Of a DNA stretch of 46,317 nt, positions 37,266 to 44,619 are shown one piece after another. Numbering within the stretch: the first letter of the stretch is position 1; the number at the start of each line of letters is the position of its first letter. The translations under genes were made by a program, and so were the position numbers. A model generated the notes under the pieces. The model worked only from the letters and a program-made list of their open reading frames with translations, did not search any database and was not told the origin of the DNA. The DNA lies in NCBI GenBank assembly GCA_018882895.1, contig VERF01000015.1, positions 1 to 46,317 of the forward strand. The letters run 5' to 3'. Source of the stretch: Candidatus Kapaibacterium sp. GTDB lineage: Bacteria; Bacteroidota; Ignavibacteria; Kapaibacteriales; Kapaibacteriaceae.

Positions 37266-38756
37266 ATGCATCACATCCATCGGATCACTCTCGAGGTCGA
37301 CCACGAGACTCACGATAGCACAGGACACGCCGCCATGAATCAAGCGTCCGAGTGGTGCCGTGATCATCTTCCCGACACCTTGGCGGCGGCCCTGAATCCA
37401 TTTGATCAGATGGTAGATGTGCTTGTGATACCACGCATCGATTTGAGCGTGAACAGTTCGAGCTTAGAAGAGGTCTCGCAGTTGCTAATCCAGCAGTTGG
37501 AGGCTGCCATCTCTCGCCTCATTGTTTCAGGATCGACTTCTCCTATAAACTCAACCGCGCATTCATCGCTGGTAGCATTGCCGAGCGAAGCCACTGAGGA
37601 CATTCAGCACCTTCGGCCAGACCAGGTAGTATTCAGAGCTGGCATCTACTTCTTGATTCATGGGCGATATCCGTGGTGGTTCACAAAGTCATCCGCGGGT
37701 ATGTTTCACAATCAGTTTCTTGAATGCCTGGTTCATTCTCAGTCAGGGAGCATTCAGTCTTCTGATATAGCATCCGAGGCAGACCCAGCGATTCTATTGA
37801 GGACATTGCAGGAGTTCCCATCGGCTCGTGCGCGCTTTCTGGCAATCTTTACCTCATCAGAGGTGCTCCGAATGATTGCGCTCACGTCCGGAGATTTTGG
37901 AATAATCGCACGGGAGTTAATCGCCGTATTGTCGCAGGTTCAGATATCAGCTTCAGTGCTACAGCATCTCGTTGATGCATTGGCAACCATACTGATGGGG
38001 CATATCGCTTCGGGTAGCATTCGCCTAAACGATCGGTCCGTAGCACCGTCATATGGCTCATCATCTGCGGCTGGGGCGGTGCGAGTCATTCACGAAGCAG
38101 TGGCGGCAGCTGGCGCTCGGCTTGCGGCTGATGATCTGGCCCAGGTACGACTACTACTTGGGATACAAACGATCGATGATGGTAGCGCAATAGCAGACAA
38201 GACGCCGAGTTCACAGGCTGATGACGCCCGCCCCCTGCCGGACGTGGAAGTCATTGGCACGGAGGGTCTTCTCGTGCAAAACGCAGGGATCATCCTTCTG
38301 CATCCATTTTATCCAGCATTCTTCGAATCAACGGGTGCAGCTCAGCCGGATCGCCTTCTCAAGCCCGAGCGTGCAATCGTGCTGCTTCACATGTTGGCCA
38401 CGGGAAGCGACGAAGCCGATGAGGATGAGCTTGTATTTCCGAAGGTACTCTGCGGTTTTCCGATCGAGTACGTGATGCCACATCAGGAGCCAATCTCGCA
38501 ACGAGAGCGCGAGGAGGCTGACAATCTTTTGAACGCGGCAATTGTGCATTGGGGTGCACTTGGCGGAACTTCGCCTGATGGACTGAGAGGGGCATTTCTG
38601 ACGCGGCCCGGACGTTTGGACCTGTATGGTCAGGACTGGTATGTGCGAGTTGAGAGGCAGAGTTACGACGTTTTACTTGAGTCCCTTCCGTGGGGGTTAT
38701 CTCACGTAAAGCTCCCATGGATGGATCGTTTGATGCATCTGGAGTGGGCTCTATGA
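37266..38756 (+). CDS. Contractile injection system tape measure protein (CIS_TMP)
   Basis: A 496-residue protein. 'MHHIHRITLEVD' is the normal N-terminus of the family, which fixes the start although no strong ribosome-binding site precedes it. Residues about 335-430 carry the diagnostic core ('VQNAGIILLHPFYPAFFE', 'RAIVLLHMLATG', 'DEDELVFPKVLCGFPIEY'), and the C-terminal 'SYDVLLESLPWGLSHVKLPWM' also fits. Members are called tape measure proteins from their place in eCIS loci, with the expected role of setting tube length. Its TGA overlaps the DUF4157 effector start (ATGA), which couples payload and tube production. Confidence 0.92.
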   Translation: MHHIHRITLEVDHETHDSTGHAAMNQASEWCRDHLPDTLAAALNPFDQMVDVLVIPRIDLSVNSSSLEEVSQLLIQQLEAAISRLIVSGSTSPINSTAHSSLVALPSEATEDIQHLRPDQVVFRAGIYFLIHGRYPWWFTKSSAGMFHNQFLECLVHSQSGSIQSSDIASEADPAILLRTLQEFPSARARFLAIFTSSEVLRMIALTSGDFGIIARELIAVLSQVQISASVLQHLVDALATILMGHIASGSIRLNDRSVAPSYGSSSAAGAVRVIHEAVAAAGARLAADDLAQVRLLLGIQTIDDGSAIADKTPSSQADDARPLPDVEVIGTEGLLVQNAGIILLHPFYPAFFESTGAAQPDRLLKPERAIVLLHMLATGSDEADEDELVFPKVLCGFPIEYVMPHQEPISQREREEADNLLNAAIVHWGALGGTSPDGLRGAFLTRPGRLDLYGQDWYVRVERQSYDVLLESLPWGLSHVKLPWMDRLMHLEWAL

Positions 38757-41700
38757 AAGTGCACAAGGAGTCGGTCAGCAAGACGGCCTCGCGGCCTCCT
38801 GACCAGCACAGCACGTCATTTTTTGCCGGCGTGCAAACCAAGCTTGCCGTCAGTAAACCGGGAGATAAGCATGAGCAGGAGGCTGACCGCATGGCTGACA
38901 GGGTCATGCGTATGCCGTCATCTGAAACACCGGTGATTCATCGTTCCGTAGCTTCCGCATCACCGACCATTCAACGTGCATCTTCGGTCAAGGGGCCGCC
39001 AGCAAGCGGCATTGTCTCCGACATACGCAGTCGCACGTCCGGGGGATCTCGTCTTGATGACAAGACGCGCACCTTCATGGAATCGCGGTTTCAGGCTGAC
39101 TTTGGGAATGTGCGTGTCCACAGCGATACCGAGGCTGCTCGGCTTAGCAGCAGATTGAGTGCTCGAGCCTTTGCCACGGGCAATCACATCTTCTTCAATC
39201 GCGGTGAGTACAGACCGGAAACCAGCAGTGGACGTCATCTGTTGGCCCACGAGCTAACTCATACTATCCAGCAGGGAGCGGCGGTGCAACGCTCTTCGCT
39301 GCCGGGAGTGACCGCCTCGCCCCCTACGATACAGCGTTGGGGCATAGGGGATGCACTGGACTATTTTGCTGACAAAGCCCTGTTGCTGCCCGGATTCAGG
39401 ATGCTGACGGTCATCATCGGGATCAATCCCGTTAACATGTCGGCGGTTGATCGTAGTGCGGCTAACATCATCCGCGCTATGTTCGAGATGATTCCACTGG
39501 GCACATTGATTTCTTCAGCCCTCGATAAATATGGCATCTTCCAAAAGGCCGGTACGTGGGTTGAAGGCCAGTTCGCTTCTTTTAGAAGTATTGGTAGCCA
39601 GATACGAAGTTCTATCAACAGTTTTCTTTCATCATTGAGCTGGTCGGATATTCTCGACCTTGGTGGTGTGTGGGAACGTGCGAAGGCAATCTTCACCGAT
39701 CCTATCACACGAATTATAAATTTTGGTGAGGGACTCGTGAGTGGGCTTTTGAACCTGGCTCGGGAGGCAATCCTAAAGCCGCTCGCGGGACTTGTCAAGG
39801 ATACACGAGGATATGATCTGCTCTGCGCCATTCTCGGTCGTGATCCAATCACAGGACAGCCCGTTGCGAGGTCAGCCGAAACCCTCATTGGCGGCTTCAT
39901 GAAGCTCATCGGTCGCGAGGATATCTGGGAGAACATACAGAAGGGCAATGCGATCCAACGTGCTTGGACGTGGTTCCAGAGAGCGATTGGCGATCTGCAA
40001 GCGCTGGTGCTATCTGTTCCAACGACAATCGTGCAGATGCTTCAATCAATCACATGGCAGGAGGTGCTTTCGATCGTCGGAGTTGTAAGCCGTGTTGTTT
40101 CAGTGTTTACGGGGCTGGCCAGCCGCTTTTTCAGCTGGGCCGGGGAGACGATACTTCAACTTCTCGAGATCATCTTTTCTGTAGTTGCACCGGGTGTGAT
40201 GCCATTTATTCGCAGGGCGGCAGGCGCGTTTCAGAGCATTCTTCAGAACCCTGTCGGATTTATCGGCAACCTGGTCCGAGCCGGGCGACTGGGCTTCCAG
40301 ATGTTCGCCCTGAACATCGCAAGCCATTTGCGGACGGCATTGATTCGCTGGATCACAGGTCCACTCGGAGAGGCGGGGGTTTACATCCCCAAGTCATTTG
40401 ACCTGTTCGAGATCATCAAAATGGTGCTGTCGGTGCTGGGCTTGACGTGGCAGAACATCCGCTCTAAACTTGTGCGTATCATTCCAGAGCCGGTCCTGGT
40501 TGTTCTGGAACGCTCGGCAGGAATCCTCGTGACGTTTGTCAAGGATGGTCCAGCAGCTGCGTGGCAGCAGATACGCGGAGAACTCAATGAGCTTCGGGGA
40601 ATGCTCATCGCCCAGGTCGTTGAGCTTGTCAGCACGGAGATAGTGAAGGCCGCAGTAACCAAGATCGTGAGCATGTTCAACCCAGCAGGAGCGGTGATCC
40701 AGGCGATCATGGCCATTTACAACACGGTGATGTTTGTCGTGGAGCGTTTGTCACAGATAGCCGCTACGGTTGCAGCATTCGTCGATAGCATCGCAGCTAT
40801 CGCGTCAGGTCAGGTCCAGGTAGCCGCTCAGCGTGTTGAAACAACGCTTGCCAATACACTCGTCCTAGTTGTATCGTTTCTTGCCCGTCTCATCGGCCTC
40901 GGAGGTATCCCGGCGAGGCTTGTCGGAATCGTACGGCGTATCCGTGCCCCCATTGATAGGGGGCTTGATCGAATCGTTGCGTGGCTTGGTGAGATGTTGA
41001 AACGACTCGGCGCGACTGCGCGCCGCGCCGTGGGTAGCGTGCTGCAGTGGTGGAAGAAGAAAGTCCCCGTCAATGCCGGCGGAGAAGCGCACAATTTGAT
41101 GTTTGAAGGGGAGGGTTCCGCGGCGAGGTTCATTGTGCGAAGTAAGCCGGAATACCCAGAGAAATTTGTGGTGCAGTACAATCCGCCGGACGAGAGTATG
41201 AAGTTGGTCGTCGCGGCCAACATGAAGGTCGAGCTGCGCATGAAGAAACTGGAAGCCTTGAGGTCAAGTAATCCGGTCGATGAGGCTGCAGTTGAGAAGG
41301 AACAAATGGAGCTTCAGTCGGAGATGGCCGAAGTTGGTAAACTGATTGATGCGATTGCTGGCAAAGGCCGACCCGGCAGCGCAACAAATCCAATGCCGAT
41401 CAATTATCCTAAACGCCGAGCATCAGCCTATGAGCCTATCTACACTGGTCCAAAAACAGATGTAAGGGTTCATCAGACCGTCCTTCGAGAAGCATCCAAG
41501 AAGTCCAACAAGCATGATGCAAAGGAGTATGTCCTGAGTAATACCGCTGGTTTATCGAAGGAAACGAGTTGGGATGGTACGATCAGGAAAATTGACCCGA
41601 TGACGGGTGATTCAGATCTTGGTGTAGGATTGAGAAGCGACATCGCCAGTCTTGACGTCGGCCAGATTCTTTTGTACACGATGAAGGGTAGCACAGGGGG

Positions 41701-41980
41701 TGGAGGCAAGATTAACAGGGTGTTTGCTCCATTTGGCTTTAAGCCAAGATCGGAGGGACTCGACGGTGATCACGTACTCGAGCGTCAACTAGGGGGGCCA
41801 GACGAGTTGTTCAATCTCTGGCCATTAAATGCAAGTGAAAACAGAAGCAGTGGTGCCACGCTGAAGGACATGAGAGTGAAGTATGGGAAGAGCGAGTTAT
41901 CGGTGCATGATGCAGGTGAGAAGTTCAAAGTGTCAGTTGCTAATCCAATGCATCTCTTGGTGCGCACTGTCAGGGTCTGA
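38753..41980 (+). CDS. DUF4157-headed eCIS payload with C-terminal HNH-like nuclease domain
   Basis: A 1075-residue protein and the likely delivered toxin. The head has 'FFAGVQTKLAVSKPGDKHEQEAD' in two parts (FFAGVQTKL, PGDKHEQEADRMADRVM at 37-52) and a DUF4157 domain at about 99-175 with 'VRVHSDTEAA' and the zincin-like HELTH at 166-170. DUF4157 is a known marker of eCIS cargo. Residues 190-790 are long, hydrophobic and amphipathic helices. The end has an HNH/beta-beta-alpha-metal pattern: DGDH at 1004-1007, QLGG, then NLWPL from Asn1021 and Asn1030 (ASENRSSG). A DNase or RNase activity is inferred. The start is ATG 38753, overlapping the tape-measure stop. No immunity gene follows: the ATPase gene begins 3 bp later. 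Confidence 0.87.
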   Translation: MKVHKESVSKTASRPPDQHSTSFFAGVQTKLAVSKPGDKHEQEADRMADRVMRMPSSETPVIHRSVASASPTIQRASSVKGPPASGIVSDIRSRTSGGSRLDDKTRTFMESRFQADFGNVRVHSDTEAARLSSRLSARAFATGNHIFFNRGEYRPETSSGRHLLAHELTHTIQQGAAVQRSSLPGVTASPPTIQRWGIGDALDYFADKALLLPGFRMLTVIIGINPVNMSAVDRSAANIIRAMFEMIPLGTLISSALDKYGIFQKAGTWVEGQFASFRSIGSQIRSSINSFLSSLSWSDILDLGGVWERAKAIFTDPITRIINFGEGLVSGLLNLAREAILKPLAGLVKDTRGYDLLCAILGRDPITGQPVARSAETLIGGFMKLIGREDIWENIQKGNAIQRAWTWFQRAIGDLQALVLSVPTTIVQMLQSITWQEVLSIVGVVSRVVSVFTGLASRFFSWAGETILQLLEIIFSVVAPGVMPFIRRAAGAFQSILQNPVGFIGNLVRAGRLGFQMFALNIASHLRTALIRWITGPLGEAGVYIPKSFDLFEIIKMVLSVLGLTWQNIRSKLVRIIPEPVLVVLERSAGILVTFVKDGPAAAWQQIRGELNELRGMLIAQVVELVSTEIVKAAVTKIVSMFNPAGAVIQAIMAIYNTVMFVVERLSQIAATVAAFVDSIAAIASGQVQVAAQRVETTLANTLVLVVSFLARLIGLGGIPARLVGIVRRIRAPIDRGLDRIVAWLGEMLKRLGATARRAVGSVLQWWKKKVPVNAGGEAHNLMFEGEGSAARFIVRSKPEYPEKFVVQYNPPDESMKLVVAANMKVELRMKKLEALRSSNPVDEAAVEKEQMELQSEMAEVGKLIDAIAGKGRPGSATNPMPINYPKRRASAYEPIYTGPKTDVRVHQTVLREASKKSNKHDAKEYVLSNTAGLSKETSWDGTIRKIDPMTGDSDLGVGLRSDIASLDVGQILLYTMKGSTGGGGKINRVFAPFGFKPRSEGLDGDHVLERQLGGPDELFNLWPLNASENRSSGATLKDMRVKYGKSELSVHDAGEKFKVSVANPMHLLVRTVRV

Positions 41981-41983
41981 AAT

Positions 41984-43324
41984 ATGATGTCATTTCCCGA
42001 AAAGTCTCTCGACCCGAATGTTATCCGAGCATTCGACTGGCTGCGCAAATCAATCGAGCGCCGTCTGAAAGGCAACGCAGATAGCACTCGAGATGACGTG
42101 TTCGATCCGTTCGAGGTACCTGCAGATAATGGCTATCTATCCCGGTTTGTTGATGAGTACTCGCCTACACACATGGAACTGGCTGTGTTTCTACTGGCGC
42201 TCATCCCTCATCTCATTCCAGAATTTCTAGATGAAGTGATCCACCGGATGTACCCTGAAGGCGGCGACGCAAATGCTGTTGGGGGTATCCGTACAGGGCA
42301 GTCTCGTTTCATCTTGCCTACAGCTCAGACAGCAGTCTTTGTTGTATGCGGCAGGGACTTCTCCGATCGTGCCTCGTTAATGAAATTGTTTTCGGCGGAT
42401 CACTGGTTTCGAAAGATGCACATACTGTGGTTGCAAGATGTTGAGTATGGCGAGTCGCATATGAATTCTCGTCTGCTTGTCAATCCGGACATCGTAGATA
42501 CCATGATCCTCGGTCGTGCTGCGCCCCCTCGCTTCTCAAGTGATTTCCCGGCTGAGCACGTAACAACGGATTTGGAATGGTCTGACCTCGTTCTGCGGGC
42601 TTCGACATCATCGCAGATTCAGGAGGTCCTCAATTGGATGGAGCATAACGAAACAGCCATGCGGCAATGGGGCATGTCTGCACGAGTAAAGCCCGGATAT
42701 CGTGCCCTGTTCTTCGGCCCTCCCGGAACGGGTAAGACACTTACAGCGATGCTTCTGGGTAAGTACAGCAATCGTGAGGTGTTTCGCGTCGATCTGTCGC
42801 GCATAGTGAGTAAGTATATCGGCGAAACTGAGAAGAACCTTTCGCGGTTGTTCGATCGTGCTGAGAACAAGAACTGGATACTGTTTTTTGATGAGGCCGA
42901 TGCGCTCTTTAGCAAGCGAACTGACGTCCGGGATGCTCACGATAAGTACGCCAATCAGGAAGTCGCCTATCTTCTGCAGCGAATTGAAGCATACAACGGC
43001 CTGGTAGTCTTGGCGACCAACCAACGCAACAACATAGACGAGGCATTTGTCAGGCGCTTCCAGTCTGTGATTCACTTTCCCATGCCCGGAGCTGATGAGC
43101 GCCTGCAGTTGTGGCAACGCAGCATTCCCAAAGCTGTAACCCTAGACATACCCCTAAGTCTTTCTGACGTCGCCCAGCAATACGAATTGAGCGGTGCATC
43201 CATCATGAACATTGTGCACTACTGTGCGATTGAACTTCTTGCCTCTAACGAATCAGTCCTTACAAGCGAACTTCTCAATTCTGCCATCCGACGGGAGCTT
43301 GTCAAAGAAGGCAAGGTAGTGTAG
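41984..43324 (+). CDS. AAA+ ATPase of the eCIS (Pvc15-like)
   Basis: A 446-residue AAA+ ATPase. Walker A is GPPGTGKT at 245-252 and Walker B is 'ILFFDEADALF' with Asp303 and Glu304; sensor 1 is in 'VVLATNQRNNID', followed by the arginine finger region 'AFVRRFQSVIHFP'. The N-terminal 200 residues are the family-specific domain ('SPTHMELAVFLLALIPHL'). In PVC and related eCIS this ATPase (Pvc15) is linked to cargo loading or assembly, which its place right after the payload supports. The start is the first of two ATG codons at 41984. It is the last gene of the operon. Confidence 0.94.
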   Translation: MMSFPEKSLDPNVIRAFDWLRKSIERRLKGNADSTRDDVFDPFEVPADNGYLSRFVDEYSPTHMELAVFLLALIPHLIPEFLDEVIHRMYPEGGDANAVGGIRTGQSRFILPTAQTAVFVVCGRDFSDRASLMKLFSADHWFRKMHILWLQDVEYGESHMNSRLLVNPDIVDTMILGRAAPPRFSSDFPAEHVTTDLEWSDLVLRASTSSQIQEVLNWMEHNETAMRQWGMSARVKPGYRALFFGPPGTGKTLTAMLLGKYSNREVFRVDLSRIVSKYIGETEKNLSRLFDRAENKNWILFFDEADALFSKRTDVRDAHDKYANQEVAYLLQRIEAYNGLVVLATNQRNNIDEAFVRRFQSVIHFPMPGADERLQLWQRSIPKAVTLDIPLSLSDVAQQYELSGASIMNIVHYCAIELLASNESVLTSELLNSAIRRELVKEGKVV

Positions 43325-43368
43325 CTGTCGCTGTGCAAACGGTCAGAAGCCGTCGGCACTGCGTTTGG

Positions 43369-43388
43369 ATTCCCGCTTTCGCGAGAAT
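43369..43388. repeat. REP-like hairpin (ATTCCCGC-TTTC-GCGAGAAT)
   Basis: An 8-bp stem with one mismatch and a TTTC loop, 45 bp after the eCIS ATPase stop. The sequence is close to the widespread intergenic REP-type palindrome with arms ATTCCCGC and GCGGGAAT, and one strand translates to the familiar 'NSRESGNP' artefact. Only one copy is seen in the window. It may stabilise or end the operon transcript. Confidence 0.7.
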
Positions 43389-43405
43389 TACGATGGATTC
43401 CGTCC

Positions 43406-43458
43406 TTCAGTAATTCAGTCATTCAGTAATTCAGTAATTCAGTAATTCAGCATTCAGT
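43406..43458. repeat. 8-bp tandem repeat, unit TTCAGTAA, about 6 copies
   Basis: Units at 43406, 43414 (variant TTCAGTCA), 43422, 43430 and 43438 follow an exact 8-bp period, with a degenerate unit at 43446. The array lies between the REP-like hairpin and tRNA-Ser, in the 169-bp gap that closes the eCIS region. Like the 7-bp array at 1027-1098, it is a short-period repeat in a gene-free gap, but the sequence is different. Confidence 0.9.
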
Positions 43459-43493
43459 CTTATCTTCGCGTCCCTCAACGATCACGCAACAAG

Positions 43494-43580
43494 GGAGAGG
43501 TGCGAGAGTGGTTGAATCGGACGGTCTCGAAAACCGTTATAGGAGCAATCCTATCGAGGGTTCGAATCCCTCCCTCTCCG
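43494..43580 (+). tRNA. tRNA-Ser (anticodon CGA)
   Basis: An 87-base class II tRNA. The acceptor arms GGAGAGG (43494-43500) and CCTCTCC (43573-43579) pair fully, with G as discriminator. The anticodon loop is CTCGAAA, giving anticodon CGA (reads UCG, serine). A long variable arm ATAGGA-GCAA-TCCTAT and a T arm GAGGG-TTCGAAT-CCCTC complete the fold. The 3' CCA is not fully encoded. Ten bases separate it from tRNA-Leu, so the two are probably one transcript. Confidence 0.96.
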
Positions 43581-43589
43581 CACACAACT

Positions 43590-43673
43590 GGGCGAGTGCT
43601 GAAATTGGCAGACAGGCGGGTCTCAGAAGCCCGTGTTCGCAAGAACGTGTGGGTTCAAGTCCCACTTCGCCCA
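43590..43673 (+). tRNA. tRNA-Leu (anticodon CAG)
   Basis: An 84-base class II tRNA. The acceptor arms GGGCGAG and TTCGCCC pair with one G-T pair, and the discriminator is A. The anticodon loop CTCAGAA gives anticodon CAG (reads CUG, leucine). The variable arm TGTTCGCAAGAACGT and T arm GTGGG-TTCAAGT-CCCAC are normal. CCA is not encoded. The ATG of the next gene begins only 2 bp after the tRNA end. Confidence 0.96.
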
Positions 43674-43675
43674 CA

Positions 43676-44566
43676 ATGAACTCCACTCCGAGCGGCCACT
43701 GGCCGCTCGTGTCGTTTTGGGCATTCTTATTCGCAGTGCTCCTGGGAATCGGACGGCCCGTTGCCGCCGCGTCGCAGACCAATCAGCCGAAAGGGTACAG
43801 GCAGGTTCCGGCGCCCGTGCAGACGCCGCCGCCTGCGGTGATCAGCATTGATACCACCGGAACCTGGCGTCACATAGAGCAACGGCGAATGGGTCGGTTC
43901 AAGGTCTCTCTACCACGAGGCTACGATTCGACGGACCGTCGCTATCCGGTTGTGCTGTTGCTGCACGGAAATGGTAACTCGCCGCAGATGCTGCTGAGTT
44001 GGTTTGGCAAACTCGGGCTCGACAGTGTGATCGTGGTATGCCCCGAAGCCCCCTACGTGAGAGTTCCCGAGACGGTCGATAAGCGGCAGGGGGCATATAC
44101 CGGCGTGGCCGACGCAATTGCTGCACCGGATTCGCTTCGTGATGAGTCCATTCAGCTCACGGCCCGGTGGTACATCGACGCGCTTGATGCCGCGATGGGC
44201 GAGTTTCGGGTGGATACGTCCAGAGGAGCACTGGTCGTAGGATTTTCTCAAGGGGGCTTCTTTGCCCATGCGCTCCTGACGCTGATACCGGGCCGGCTTG
44301 CCGGTGTGGCCACGATCTGCGCGTCGGTCTATCCGCAGTGGAATGTTCAGACGCGATTCGTGTCCGTAGCGCCGCCGCGGCCGCCGGTCTTTGTGGCCCA
44401 TGGCCGCAGTGATTCGATCGTGCCGGTAGGCGTTGGACGTTCCTATCGCACGGCCCTGGAAACGTCCGGCTTTGATTTGGTGTTCAAGGAATTCGACGGC
44501 GGACACTGGCCAACACCTGAGGTCGAACGTGATCTCCGGTCGTGGATCATGTCCATCATCCGCTGA
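43676..44566 (+). CDS. Secreted alpha/beta hydrolase (esterase/PHB-depolymerase-like)
   Basis: A 296-residue exported hydrolase. The N-terminus has a hydrophobic signal ('LVSFWAFLFAVLLGIG', likely cleavage after 'VAAASQ') followed by a Pro-rich linker. The fold shows 'VVLLLHGNGNSPQ' (oxyanion side), the nucleophile Ser191 in GFSQGG, the acid in 'VFVAHGRSDSIVPV' and the histidine in 'DGGHWPT', so the triad is complete. It resembles the feruloyl esterase, depolymerase and carboxylesterase groups; the substrate is unknown. The ATG at 43676 is 2 bp after tRNA-Leu, so no room exists for a separate promoter or normal ribosome-binding site outside the tRNA. A later start would lose the signal peptide. 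Confidence 0.85.
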   Translation: MNSTPSGHWPLVSFWAFLFAVLLGIGRPVAAASQTNQPKGYRQVPAPVQTPPPAVISIDTTGTWRHIEQRRMGRFKVSLPRGYDSTDRRYPVVLLLHGNGNSPQMLLSWFGKLGLDSVIVVCPEAPYVRVPETVDKRQGAYTGVADAIAAPDSLRDESIQLTARWYIDALDAAMGEFRVDTSRGALVVGFSQGGFFAHALLTLIPGRLAGVATICASVYPQWNVQTRFVSVAPPRPPVFVAHGRSDSIVPVGVGRSYRTALETSGFDLVFKEFDGGHWPTPEVERDLRSWIMSIIR

Positions 44567-44619
44567 CCTTCCGTATTTTCGGCCGAATCACGTCGATCAA
44601 CCATCACGTAGCGACACCT

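Noticed and set aside
19177-43324. Prophage or type VI secretion system
   Set aside because: There are no capsid, portal, terminase, integrase or lysis genes, and no TssJLM or Hcp/ClpV set. CIS_TMP, DUF5908, DUF4255, DUF4157 and the AAA+ ATPase together point to an eCIS.
43508-43675. N-terminal extension of the hydrolase through both tRNA genes
   Set aside because: These codons lie in well-formed tRNA-Ser and tRNA-Leu, and the peptide is tRNA-derived. The signal peptide begins at 43676.
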